The notes under the pieces: generated by a model
Databases searched by the model: none
Told to the model about the DNA's origin: nothing
Seen by the model: only the letters and a program-made list of their open reading frames with translations
Shown here: positions 50,329 to 59,343 of the stretch, in pieces
How positions within the stretch are numbered: position 1 is the first letter of the stretch
Layout: every line of letters begins with the position of its first letter
NCBI RefSeq assembly: GCF_009905435.1
Contig: NZ_JAAAMT010000003.1
Coordinates: 1-64,000 of the forward strand
Direction: 5' to 3'
Origin: Pseudomonas sp. R5(2019)
Lineage (GTDB): Bacteria; Pseudomonadota; Gammaproteobacteria; Pseudomonadales; Pseudomonadaceae
DNA length: 64,000 bases
Made by a program: the position numbers and the translations under genes

Positions 50329-51464
50329 CAAGCCTCCGCGGTCAGGTCAGTCACTTGTGGCAAGCGCCAGAAGGCTTCCCGCACGGCGTGATCGGAAAAA
50401 CGTTCTTGCAATCGCTGCTGCATCAAATCGCTGCAGGCCTGGCGCTGCTCGGCATCGAGCGACGCCAGGTGCCGGAGCCCTTGGGCCAGATGCTCGGCAT
50501 CACCCAATGGAAAGAGAAGTCCGACACCCTCGACGACTTCCTTCGCACCGCCGCAGGCGGTTGCCAGCAACGGCACGCCGGCGGCCATGGCTTCGAGCAG
50601 GACCATGCCGAACGGCTCATGGTCGGAGCTCAAGACAAAGGCATCGAAGGCCCGGAAATAGCGGCGTGCATCGGGCACCTGGCCGAGAAAACCGACCTGC
50701 GCGGTAATACCCAGCTCGATCGCCAGCTCCTTGAGATCCTGTTCCAGACGGCCCTTGCCCATGATCACCAGCCGTGCACGCGCCGGTAGCCCGGGCAAGG
50801 CCTGGGCAAACCCGCGCAACAGCGTGGCCTGGTCCTTGTCCGGATGCAGCCGCCCGACGTTGCCCACCACCCAGTCGTCTTCGGCCAGGCCCAGGGCCAG
50901 GCGCGCCTCGCTGCCGGTCAGCAACGAGGCCTGCACAGCGTCGATGTCGATCCGGTTGTACAGGGTACGGATACGTCCGGTGGGCCATTTCGGCAGGCAC
51001 TGGCGCATCTCGTCGCGCACCGCATCCGAGACCCCGAGCAGGCTCAGGCGACGGCGAAACAGGTTGGCGAACAATTGGCGTGTGCGCCGCTGGTAGTCGC
51101 CGAAGGCATGGTGCACGCCGATGACTGGCAAACCGGTGCCGAGCAGGGCGATGTAGACGGGTTTGAAACGGTGGGCGATGCAGAACGCGAAATCGCGCGA
51201 TGCCGCGATCTTGCGCAGATCGCGGATCGCACCCAGTTTCAGGCCGCGTACGGCCTTGGAACTGTATTCGAGAAACAACACCTGGTCGCTCGCGCAACCC
51301 TGGGCAACCTCGGCGTCGGCGACCCCGGTGAGAAACACCGTGGTCACCTTGTAGCCGCGGCCTTCGAACAGGCTGGCGTACTGCCGCGCGCAGTCCAGGA
51401 AGGGCCCGTCATAGCCATGGCAGAACTGCAGGACGTGGCGTTCAGCCGAGCGCGTCATAGGCAT
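50328..51464 (-). CDS. wapH: Core LPS glycosyltransferase WapH
   Basis: The 378-residue GT4 enzyme has the donor-site motif EPFGMVLLEAMAAGVPLLATACGG and an acceptor-side N-terminal domain (VLQFCHGYDGPFLDC). The homologue PA5004 adds a core hexose. AAGGA lies eight bases before the ATG at 51464; a second ATG two codons later is also possible. Its start overlaps the carbamoyltransferase stop by 23 bases. Confidence 0.88.
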   Translation of the reverse strand: MPMTRSAERHVLQFCHGYDGPFLDCARQYASLFEGRGYKVTTVFLTGVADAEVAQGCASDQVLFLEYSSKAVRGLKLGAIRDLRKIAASRDFAFCIAHRFKPVYIALLGTGLPVIGVHHAFGDYQRRTRQLFANLFRRRLSLLGVSDAVRDEMRQCLPKWPTGRIRTLYNRIDIDAVQASLLTGSEARLALGLAEDDWVVGNVGRLHPDKDQATLLRGFAQALPGLPARARLVIMGKGRLEQDLKELAIELGITAQVGFLGQVPDARRYFRAFDAFVLSSDHEPFGMVLLEAMAAGVPLLATACGGAKEVVEGVGLLFPLGDAEHLAQGLRHLASLDAEQRQACSDLMQQRLQERFSDHAVREAFWRLPQVTDLTAEA

Positions 51465-53199
51465 CCGCGCCGTCCTTGACCACCAGGATGTCTTCCATGA
51501 TCAGGTATTGCAGGTCGGAGCCGAAGAACATGTTCAGCGCATCGGTCGGCGAGCAGATCATCGGCTCGCCACGGCGGTTCAGCGAGGTGTTCAACGACAC
51601 GCCATTGCCGGTCAGGTTTTCGAGCGCCTTCATCATGTCGTAGTAACGCGGGTTGTATTCGCGCTTGAGCACCTGGGCACGCGAGGTGCCATCTTCATGG
51701 ACCACTTCCGGCACGCGAGTTTTCCACTCCTCGGCCACTTCGAAGGTGAAGGTCATGAACGGCGCCGGGTGATCGATCTTGATCATCTGCGGCGCGACGG
51801 TGTCGAGCATCGACGGGCAGAAAGGCCTCCAGCGCTCGCGGAACTTGATCTGGTGGTTGATGCGGTCCGCCACGCCAGCCACGCTCGGGCAACCGATGAT
51901 CGAACGACCGCCCAACGCACGCGGACCGAACTCCATGCGGCCCTGGAACCAGGCCACCGGGTTGCCATCGACCATGATTTTGGCGATCTGCTCCGGCATG
52001 TTGTCGAGCTTGCGCCACTTCGGCTTGTCGGCATGTCGGGCGCAGGCGGCGATCACGTCTTCGTTGGAGTAGGCCGGGCCGAGGTAGACGTGCTCCATCT
52101 TCTCGACCGGCACGCCACGGGCGTGGGACACGTAGGCCGCCGCGCCGACTGCAGTACCGGCATCGCCGGATGCGGGCTGGACGAACAGTTCCTTGACGTC
52201 CGGGCGGGCGATGATCTTCTGGTTGAGCTTGACGTTCAGCGCGCAACCGCCGGCGAAGGCCAGCTTGCCGGTTTCCTTGAGCACATCGCTCAGGTAGTGG
52301 TCGATCATCTGCAGCGCCAGCTTTTCAAACAGCGCCTGCATGCTGGCGGCGTAGTGGATATACGGCTCGTCGGCGATGTCGCCTTCGCGCTTGGGCCCCA
52401 GCCACTCGATCAGCTTGGGCGTGAAGTAGAAGCCCTTGCCCTTTTCCTTGTAGCGGCGCAGGCCGATGACGTTGGCGTATTCGGTGTTGATCACCAGTTC
52501 GCCGTTTTCAAAGCTGGCAAGGCGCGAGAAGTCATATTTGCTGGCATCGCCGTACGGCGCCATGCCCATGACCTTGAACTCACCGTCGAGCATCTCGAAG
52601 CCGAGGAACTCGGTAATCGCGCCATACAGGCCGCCCAGGGAGTCCGGATCGAAGAATTCCTTGATCTTGTGGATCTTGCCGTTTTCGCCGTAGCCGAAGA
52701 AGGTGGTGGCGTACTCACCCTTGCCGTCGATCCCCAGGATCGCGGTTTTCTCCTGGAAGCCCGAGCAGTGGTAGGCACTGGAGGCGTGGGCCAGGTGGTG
52801 TTCGACCGGCTCGATCTTGATTTTTTTCGGGTCGAAGCCCAGCTGCTCCAGGCACCAGACGATCTTCTTGCGGTAGCGCTTGTAGCGGCGGTTGCCCATC
52901 AGGATCGCGTCAAGGGCGCGGTCGGGGGCATACCAGTAGCGCTTGGCGTAGTGCCAGCGTGCCTTGCCGAACAGGCTGATGGGCGCGAACGGGATCGCCA
53001 CCACATCGACATCCGACGGCTTGATGCCGGCCTGCTCCAGGCAGAACTTCGCCGACTCGTAAGGCATGCGGTTCTTTGCATGTTTGTCGCGAACAAAGCG
53101 CTCTTCTTCGGCGGCCGCGATCAGCTTGCCGTCGATATACAGGGCCGCGGAAGGATCATGGCTAAGGGCGCCGGACAGGCCAAGAATCGTCAATGCCAA
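51442..53199 (-). CDS. LPS core carbamoyltransferase
   Basis: The 585-residue protein is a NodU/CmcH-type O-carbamoyltransferase. It has an N-terminal Kae1-like domain (GLSGALSHDPSAALYIDG, HHLAHASSAYHCSGF with metal-binding His) and a C-terminal carbamoyl-phosphate/ATP domain (FGPRALGGRSI). In P. aeruginosa the homologue PA5005 carbamoylates the inner-core heptose. It starts at TTG (53199) with GAGG eight bases upstream, which gives the expected N-terminus; the frame continues upstream without resemblance. Confidence 0.92.
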   Translation of the reverse strand: MALTILGLSGALSHDPSAALYIDGKLIAAAEEERFVRDKHAKNRMPYESAKFCLEQAGIKPSDVDVVAIPFAPISLFGKARWHYAKRYWYAPDRALDAILMGNRRYKRYRKKIVWCLEQLGFDPKKIKIEPVEHHLAHASSAYHCSGFQEKTAILGIDGKGEYATTFFGYGENGKIHKIKEFFDPDSLGGLYGAITEFLGFEMLDGEFKVMGMAPYGDASKYDFSRLASFENGELVINTEYANVIGLRRYKEKGKGFYFTPKLIEWLGPKREGDIADEPYIHYAASMQALFEKLALQMIDHYLSDVLKETGKLAFAGGCALNVKLNQKIIARPDVKELFVQPASGDAGTAVGAAAYVSHARGVPVEKMEHVYLGPAYSNEDVIAACARHADKPKWRKLDNMPEQIAKIMVDGNPVAWFQGRMEFGPRALGGRSIIGCPSVAGVADRINHQIKFRERWRPFCPSMLDTVAPQMIKIDHPAPFMTFTFEVAEEWKTRVPEVVHEDGTSRAQVLKREYNPRYYDMMKALENLTGNGVSLNTSLNRRGEPMICSPTDALNMFFGSDLQYLIMEDILVVKDGADAYDALG

Positions 53200-53330
53200 G
53201 GGTCTAGCCTCTTCAATCTGCAAAAATGTGCTCTCGCAGAATCTGCGAGCAGCAGCCAAAGGGCGGGATTATAGCCCATCGCGCAGGGCACCTGTAGCGC
53301 ATGACGCCACACTCCCCGGCTTACCTTATG

Positions 53331-53419
53331 TGTAGGAGCCGAGCTTGCTCGCGATAGCCTCACCGCTGTGCAACAGATACACCGTGGTGCCTGCATCGCG
53401 AGCAAGCTCGGCTCCTACA
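53331..53419. repeat. Inverted REP pair inside the LPS gene series
   Basis: Perfect 25-bp arms (TGTAGGAGCCGAGCTTGCTC... at 53331-53355 and complement at 53395-53419) lie in the 232-base gap between the double-kinase gene and the carbamoyltransferase. This fourth REP family is the only large break in an otherwise overlapping gene series. Confidence 0.85.
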
Positions 53420-53431
53420 TGTGGGGGCGGG

Positions 53432-54871
53432 TCAGGCGACAGTGGGCAAACGCTGATCCAGCATCTGGTGCAAGGCGCTGTCGCTGGGCCAGTTACGCAG
53501 GAAACGCGCACGGTCACGGGCATAAGCGACAGCAAAACTACTTTGGCTTTGATGCTGACACATGGCATCCAGATCGATCAGCGCCCAGCGCTGGTCATGC
53601 CAGAACAGGTTATGCCCCTTCAAGTCACCATGGCTGATGCGTTCGCGGGTCAGGTCGATAAACAGCTGATCCAGCGCCTGCAACTCGGCCTCGGGCACCT
53701 GTCCCGACGCCACGTATGGCGCCAGGTGCTCGATGATATCCGGCCCCGGCAGATACTCGGTCACCAGGTAAGCGCGCCGGCGCAGACAGCAGAAACGGCG
53801 CTCCAGCAGCGCCAGCGGTTTGGGCGTGGCAACGCCGAGAAAAGCCAGCCGGTTACCCTCGACCCAGGAGTGCCAGGCCCGGCTCGGGCGCCAGAAGCGC
53901 TTGAACCAGTGCAGCACGTTCTTGATGTTGTAGCGTTTGATCACCAGGCTGCGCCCGTCCACTTCGACGCGACCGACACTGGCCGCACCACCGGTCTTGT
54001 ACAGATGCCCGCGTTCGAGCAAGGCATCGGCATCGGCCAGCACCGACAACATCGCCGGTTCTTCTTCGCGGCGAATGGCACGCAGGGCAAAGGCACCCGT
54101 GCGCACGCTGAACAGCGTGCAGTCGCGGCCGACTTTGCCGAGAAAATCCTTCAGGCGCCAGGCACGCACCTTGTCCACCTGCTTTTGCAAGGCCTCAAGC
54201 GGCAGCGCGTGTTCGCCATTGACCAGCAGGTACTGCACCAGCAGCTCTTCGGTAAATGGCTCGAAATGATGGGGTAACTGGGCGAAAAAAACCCCCAGGT
54301 TCTGCAGCACACGCTGGCGCGACAGGGGCTTGCCCGCTTCTTCGACACGCACACCGGCGCCGTCGATCACATACAGCTCGCCGTGATGGCGCAGCAGGTT
54401 GTCCAGGTGCAGATCTTCCTGCCACAGTCCCTTGGCATGCATTCGGGCAATCGCTCCCAGCGCCTCGCCAAGCACCGCCTGCTGTTCATCCGCCAGCAGC
54501 GGCAGCTGCTCGACCGCCGACCAGGCGTCGCCCAGGCTGTGAGCATCTTCGAGGAGTTCGAACAACAGCCAGCCGCCCTCACCTTCTTTCAAACCATCCA
54601 CCAGCAAGGCCGGAGTGGTCAGTTTCTGCTCGGCCAGCCGCTGCACACCGCTGCGCTCACGCTGAAAATGCCGCGCCGCCCTGGGCCCGACCAACAGCTT
54701 GGCCAGCACCCTGCGGCCACGCCAGATACCGGCGCCGACATAGCGTTGCCCCGGCAGTACGCGCAGCAGGCTGAGCAGTTGCAGCTGGGCGCTGCCGGCA
54801 CCGTCGGCCAGCTCAATGCTCATGGGCAGGGTCGGGGTACGTCCGGCGTTTTGCAGTTCAGACAAGCGCAT
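53432..54871 (-). CDS. LPS kinase-family protein with two kinase-like lobes
   Basis: The 479-residue protein has two successive InaA/RfaP-like kinase patterns. The first ends with WQEDLHLDNLL and VIDGAGV (residues about 150-170); the second has SHGDLKGHNLF and ALIDLDAM (about 410-440). Both keep a catalytic-loop Asp and a metal-binding Asp, so both could bind ATP. It corresponds in position to PA5006 and overlaps wapQ by one base. The substrate is unknown; LPS core phosphorylation is inferred from its neighbours. Confidence 0.82.
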   Translation of the reverse strand: MRLSELQNAGRTPTLPMSIELADGAGSAQLQLLSLLRVLPGQRYVGAGIWRGRRVLAKLLVGPRAARHFQRERSGVQRLAEQKLTTPALLVDGLKEGEGGWLLFELLEDAHSLGDAWSAVEQLPLLADEQQAVLGEALGAIARMHAKGLWQEDLHLDNLLRHHGELYVIDGAGVRVEEAGKPLSRQRVLQNLGVFFAQLPHHFEPFTEELLVQYLLVNGEHALPLEALQKQVDKVRAWRLKDFLGKVGRDCTLFSVRTGAFALRAIRREEEPAMLSVLADADALLERGHLYKTGGAASVGRVEVDGRSLVIKRYNIKNVLHWFKRFWRPSRAWHSWVEGNRLAFLGVATPKPLALLERRFCCLRRRAYLVTEYLPGPDIIEHLAPYVASGQVPEAELQALDQLFIDLTRERISHGDLKGHNLFWHDQRWALIDLDAMCQHQSQSSFAVAYARDRARFLRNWPSDSALHQMLDQRLPTVA

Positions 54872-55623
54872 CAACGGGCTCCTTTGTGATGGCGGCGTTC
54901 AGTCAGGCGTTTGAGCCAGGCATTGACCAGCGTGGAGTCTGCGCCTTGATCCAGGTACGCCGAGAGAAATACCCGAATGTCGGCCTCGGACCAGTCTGGC
55001 GCACGGCGCATCAACGGCTCCAGGTCCTTGACCCGGTCACGTTGGCCGAGCAGCAAGGGCCGGGTTTTCTCAAGGCCAATCAGCTGCGCCTGATAACCCT
55101 CACCTCGCGCCCGCAGGAAAATATGCTTGGGATAGAAGCAGCCATGCACTTGCCCGGCGCTGTGCAGCACTCGAGCCAGTTCGCCGCAGGCGCGCAGGAT
55201 CGCGGCACGCTGCACCGAGGCCAGGGCGGTCCATTGCAGCAGCAGGCTGTCCAGGTCATTCCAGCCATCGAGCGCGCGGGTCATCAGGATCGCCTGGCCT
55301 TCGCCGTCCACCCGACGCTGGCCATAAAACACGGCCTGCAAGGCCGGAATCTGCAGCTTCTGGTAGCGGGTAATATTGCGAAACTCACGAGCAAAGGTCA
55401 GCTCGCCGAACGGGCGACGCAAGGTGCGGGTCAAGTAGCCGCTCTGGCGCTTGAGGTAAAAACCCTTGCCCTCGAGCTCCAGGCGATAAACGCTGCTCCA
55501 GCCGCCGCGCCCGGTGCTGGACTCATCAACGGCATCGAGTTGCAGGCTCCAGAGTTCGTCGAAACCGGCAAGGCCGTGGCGTTCGAGCAGTGCCTGTTCC
55601 GTGCTGGCAATGAAATCGCTCAT
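54871..55623 (-). CDS. wapQ: WapQ-like LPS heptose kinase family protein
   Basis: The 250-residue InaA-family protein has an N-lobe ending in GFYLKRQSG (ATP Lys) and a catalytic loop HGCFYPKHIFL (His160). Where the family usually has a metal-binding Asp (IDLEK), this protein reads LIGLEKTR, with Gly183 from codon GGC. A single base change from GAC would explain it, and kinase activity is therefore in doubt. The ATG overlaps the wapP stop by four bases. Confidence 0.82.
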   Translation of the reverse strand: MSDFIASTEQALLERHGLAGFDELWSLQLDAVDESSTGRGGWSSVYRLELEGKGFYLKRQSGYLTRTLRRPFGELTFAREFRNITRYQKLQIPALQAVFYGQRRVDGEGQAILMTRALDGWNDLDSLLLQWTALASVQRAAILRACGELARVLHSAGQVHGCFYPKHIFLRARGEGYQAQLIGLEKTRPLLLGQRDRVKDLEPLMRRAPDWSEADIRVFLSAYLDQGADSTLVNAWLKRLTERRHHKGAR

Positions 55624-56354
55624 TCGCGTCCCTCGAAAAACGTGACGATGTGTCGGATGCGGCGTTTGTCTGCGGCATTCAGGCGCGTGCGCCGGCGGTA
55701 CTGCAGATAGAAACGCAGGCGCTGGGTGGCCGACAGGTGATATTTGGCGACCTTGTCCAGGCAGGCCAGGTCCTTGGTGATCCGATAGCGCAGCATGAAG
55801 CCGACCCAGAATGCCCCGGTCGGGCAGTCGATGAAGTACAGCTTCGCGTTGTCATCCACCAGCAGGTTGCGCCACTTCAGGTCGTTATGGGTGAAGTGGT
55901 GGTCATGCATGATCCGCGTGTTGCTCGCCAACTGGCGGCTGACGCGGTCGACCCAAGCGGCATCCTTGAGCAGCGGATCTTTGCGGTCGGCCAGCGCCGA
56001 CAGGTCTTCGGTATTCGGCAGCTCGCGGGTGATCATCGCCCCGCGCCCGAACGCCGCGCCACGGCGTTCCAGCCCCCAGGCCACCACTTCGGCAGTGGGA
56101 ATGCCCCACTTGGCGAACAGCTTGAGATTTTGCCATTCGGACTTGACCCGCGGGCGCCCGACGTAGCGACGCAGGCCCTTGCCGGCACCGACGTAGCGCT
56201 TGACGTAGTAGTTGACCCCGCCACGTTGCACGCGGATCACTTCAGACAGCCGGTCATGGGTCAGGCGCTCACCCGTGAGTGCAAACACCGCTTCCAGGCT
56301 GCCGAAATCCGCGGCCAGCGATGCATAGGCAGGCGCCAGTTTCCAACCCGCCAT
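55620..56354 (-). CDS. wapP: LPS heptose kinase WapP
   Basis: The 244-residue protein has the kinase loop HNDLKWRNLLV and metal-binding Asp in LYFIDCPTG. N-terminal VNYYVKRYV supplies the ATP-site Lys. WapP is required to phosphorylate inner-core heptose in P. aeruginosa. It overlaps waaP by one base (TGATG) and wapQ by four. Confidence 0.88.
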   Translation of the reverse strand: MAGWKLAPAYASLAADFGSLEAVFALTGERLTHDRLSEVIRVQRGGVNYYVKRYVGAGKGLRRYVGRPRVKSEWQNLKLFAKWGIPTAEVVAWGLERRGAAFGRGAMITRELPNTEDLSALADRKDPLLKDAAWVDRVSRQLASNTRIMHDHHFTHNDLKWRNLLVDDNAKLYFIDCPTGAFWVGFMLRYRITKDLACLDKVAKYHLSATQRLRFYLQYRRRTRLNAADKRRIRHIVTFFEGRE

Positions 56355-57160
56355 CAGAGCGCATCCCCGTAACGTTGCTTGCGGTCATACAGCTTGGCGG
56401 CCTTGGCATCGAGCCAGGCCAGCAGGGCCACTTCCTCGCGCAGGATCTGGCGCAGCGGCTGCTGGAAATAACCGCGCAGAAAGCGCAGCTTGTCGCGGCG
56501 AGTCAGGCCGATGTCCAGCGCCGAGAAGTACAACGCGGCCAGGTCCTTGTTGCGCCAGCGACGGGTGATCTGCGAGCGGGTCTGGGCCCGGTGCAAGTCG
56601 ATGAGCGACAGTCTGAAATCGTCTGCCGTCACCGGTTTGTCAGTGTGCAGCAGGAAATGGCAGATGTAGCAGTCACGGTGATTGACCCCGGCACGGTGCA
56701 TGCCGCCGGTCATCTTCGCCACTTCAGCGATCAGTGCGCGCTTGAGCCGTGGCTGCGGCGGGTTGCGCGTCCAGTCGAGGCTGAAATCTTCGAGACTGAC
56801 GGTGGGCGCCAGTTCTTCGGTGACGATAAAGGAGTGCTGGCTTGCCGGGTTGCTGCCCCGCTCGCCATAGGCGACGGCGGTCATGGTCGGCACGCCGACT
56901 TCATGCAGGCGCTGGATGGCCTGCCATTCCTGGCCGGCACCGAGCACCGGCAACTTGGCGGTGGTCAGGTTCTTGATGATCTCGCCCCAGCCGATGCCCC
57001 GGTGGATCTTGACGAAATAGCCGCGCCCTTCGACTTCGGTACGCAAGGTCCGGCGGCCTTCCAGCTCGCGATAGACCACACCCTGCAAGGCTTCCACCTC
57101 GGTGAACGGGTCGTGCCCGGCCCACAGGCGCTTGAAGGGTTCTGCCAGTATCAGTTTCAT
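56354..57160 (-). CDS. waaP: LPS heptose I kinase WaaP
   Basis: WaaP (RfaP) phosphorylates heptose I of the LPS core; it is essential in P. aeruginosa and gives outer-membrane stability. The 268-residue protein has the ATP-site Lys in GYFVKIHRG, the catalytic Asp in VNHRDCYICHFLL and a metal Asp in LSLIDLHRAQ. It is encoded between waaG and wapP with four- and one-base overlaps. Confidence 0.94.
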   Translation of the reverse strand: MKLILAEPFKRLWAGHDPFTEVEALQGVVYRELEGRRTLRTEVEGRGYFVKIHRGIGWGEIIKNLTTAKLPVLGAGQEWQAIQRLHEVGVPTMTAVAYGERGSNPASQHSFIVTEELAPTVSLEDFSLDWTRNPPQPRLKRALIAEVAKMTGGMHRAGVNHRDCYICHFLLHTDKPVTADDFRLSLIDLHRAQTRSQITRRWRNKDLAALYFSALDIGLTRRDKLRFLRGYFQQPLRQILREEVALLAWLDAKAAKLYDRKQRYGDAL

Positions 57161-58281
57161 GCGCGCCCCTGTGCCAGGATCACATCCGCCGCGTGCTGCG
57201 GCATGCTGTAAAGATCAGCCGTGTCGGCAAACGCCAGGCCGTTGCTGGCCCATTGGGCCCGTGCGGCATCGTCTTCGAGCATGCGCACCAGGTAGCGATT
57301 GAGTTGCTCTTGCTCGAACGGCTCGTCCAGCACCAGGCCGCTGTCGGCTTCGGCGATGTAATGGGCATAGCCGCACACCGCCGAGACCAGCACCGGCAGG
57401 CCGGCGACCAGCGCTTCGAGCAGCACCGTGCCGGTGTTCTCGTTGTAAGCCGGGTGAATCAGCACATCAGCGCCCAGCAAAAAGCGCGGGATGTCGCTGC
57501 GCCCCTTGAGAAACTGCACCTGATCGCCCAACCCCAGGGTTGCGCTTTGCAGCTGGAAGACCTTGGGGTCGTCCTGGCCGATCACCAGCAGCCGCGTGCG
57601 TTTTTTCAACGCCGCTGGCAGCGCAGCCAGGGCCTTGAGGCTGCGGTCCACGCCCTTGGTCTTGAAGCCAGAGCCGATCTGCACCAGCAGCAGCTCATCG
57701 TCCTTGAGCTTGAACTCACGGCGAAAGCCTTCACGAATTTCGGCGGCATTGGCCGGTTTGCGGCGGTCCAGGGCAATGCCCGGCGGCAGCAAATGGAAGC
57801 GCTCTGCAGGGGTATCGTAGTGTTTGACGAACAGCGGTTGCTGCACCTCGGAAATCATCAGCACGTCGGTCTTGGCCTCTTTGCCGAACACCGCCCGCTC
57901 GTATTCGGCGAAGTGGCGATAGCGGCCCCAGCGACGATACAGCGAGTTGCGCAGGTTCTGCGCCTTGTCTTCGAAGCAGCCGTCGGCGGCGTAGTAGACA
58001 TCCAGCCCCGGCATCTTGTTGAAGCCGATCAGGCGGTCGACCGGGCGCTTGGCCAGATCCGCTTCCATCCAGGCCGTCAACTTCTCGTTGCGACGGTGGT
58101 TGAACAGCGCCTTCACCGGCGCCACCAGCACTTCAAAACCGGGCGGCACATCGCCTTCCCAGATCAGGGTATAGACGCGGATCGAATGCCCGCGCTGCTG
58201 GCACTCCAGGGCGATGCGCATAAAGTCGCGCTGCAGGCCACCGAAGGGGAAATACTTGTAAAGCACAAAAGCCAGTTGCAT
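57157..58281 (-). CDS. waaG: LPS core glycosyltransferase WaaG
   Basis: WaaG adds the first hexose or GalN to heptose II. The 374-residue GT4 enzyme has the acceptor-side start QLAFVLYKYFPFGGLQRDF and the donor-site motif NTGTVLLEALVAGLPVL. The ATG at 58281 overlaps the waaC stop by one base; the frame extends 28 codons upstream, but within waaC. Confidence 0.95.
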   Translation of the reverse strand: MQLAFVLYKYFPFGGLQRDFMRIALECQQRGHSIRVYTLIWEGDVPPGFEVLVAPVKALFNHRRNEKLTAWMEADLAKRPVDRLIGFNKMPGLDVYYAADGCFEDKAQNLRNSLYRRWGRYRHFAEYERAVFGKEAKTDVLMISEVQQPLFVKHYDTPAERFHLLPPGIALDRRKPANAAEIREGFRREFKLKDDELLLVQIGSGFKTKGVDRSLKALAALPAALKKRTRLLVIGQDDPKVFQLQSATLGLGDQVQFLKGRSDIPRFLLGADVLIHPAYNENTGTVLLEALVAGLPVLVSAVCGYAHYIAEADSGLVLDEPFEQEQLNRYLVRMLEDDAARAQWASNGLAFADTADLYSMPQHAADVILAQGRA

Positions 58282-59342
58282 CAACGAAGATCCTCGGCCA
58301 GCAGCAGCGCAGCCAACCGGCTCGCCACACGCTCGGGATTCAGGCGAGTGAAGCACAGCGGCCACTCGCGTTTGAGATCGAATCGACGCTGGTCCTCAGC
58401 GGTCGGTTGATAGGTGCATTTCTTTTGCAGGCACGGCGCACAGGCAAAGTCGCTGGCGATGTGGACCTGCACGCTGCCGTAAGCGCCGGTCAGCCCCGGA
58501 TTGGTCGGGCCGAACAACGAAATGGTTGGCACATCCAGCGCCGCCGCCAGGTGGCCGAGCCCGGTGTCCACGGCAACGCAGGCCTTGGCTGCCGCCAGTA
58601 CGCGGCCCACGCCGGCCAGGTTGAGCTTGGGCAACACCACCACGTTGGCCAGGCCCTTGGCGATACGCTCGGCGCGCGCCAGCTCCGCTGGGTTACCCCA
58701 GGGCAGCCGCACTTCGATATTGGCCAGCGCCAGGCGCTGGGCCAGCTCGCGCCAGTAGGCCTCGGGCCAGTGCTTGGTGTCCCAGGTGGTGCCGTGCAAA
58801 AACAGCACGAACGGTTTACCAGCAGGCTGATCGACCAGCTTGCTGCGGTCCAGGCCGTAGTCGCCAATACCGGACGGCAAGTCGTACCCCAGTGCCACGG
58901 CGAACAACTGCCGCAGCCGCTCCACCGCATGTTGCCCTCGGGCCACCGCGAGGCGGCGCTGGTAGAAACGGCTGGCCAGCGGCTCACGCACCGAATGGCG
59001 GTCCAACCCGGCCACCGGCGCCTTGACGTAGCGTGTCAGCCAGGCGCTTTTCAGCAAGCCCTGGGCATCGATCACCAAGTCGTAATGCCGCTCGCGCACA
59101 CGGCGTTTGAATGCGCGCCATTCGCCATTCTTGAAGGTTTGCCAAAGGTTCTTTCGCCAGCGCCGGATCGCCACCGGGATCACCTGGTCAACGGCTGGGT
59201 GCCAGGTGGGAATTTCGGCAAAGCCTTCTTCCACCACCCAGTCGAAGCGAATGCCGGGAATCGCCCGGGCGGCGTCGGTCAGGGCCGGCAAGGTATGAAT
59301 GACGTCGCCCAGCGAAGAAGTCTTGATCAACAGTACCCGCAA
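58281..59342 (-). CDS. waaC: Heptosyltransferase I WaaC
   Basis: WaaC transfers the first heptose from ADP-heptose to Kdo. The 353-residue GT9 enzyme begins RVLLIKTSSLGDVIHTLPAL and has VAVDTGLGHLAAALDVPTIS in the donor domain. The start is TTG (59342), one base after the waaF stop; homologues begin at the same residue. It overlaps waaG by one base. Confidence 0.95.
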   Translation of the reverse strand: MRVLLIKTSSLGDVIHTLPALTDAARAIPGIRFDWVVEEGFAEIPTWHPAVDQVIPVAIRRWRKNLWQTFKNGEWRAFKRRVRERHYDLVIDAQGLLKSAWLTRYVKAPVAGLDRHSVREPLASRFYQRRLAVARGQHAVERLRQLFAVALGYDLPSGIGDYGLDRSKLVDQPAGKPFVLFLHGTTWDTKHWPEAYWRELAQRLALANIEVRLPWGNPAELARAERIAKGLANVVVLPKLNLAGVGRVLAAAKACVAVDTGLGHLAAALDVPTISLFGPTNPGLTGAYGSVQVHIASDFACAPCLQKKCTYQPTAEDQRRFDLKREWPLCFTRLNPERVASRLAALLLAEDLR

Positions 59343-59343
59343 C

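Noticed and set aside
51508..53274. A 588-codon open frame opposite the carbamoyltransferase
   Set aside because: It is an antisense shadow; its His/Asp/Leu-rich translation has no domain pattern.
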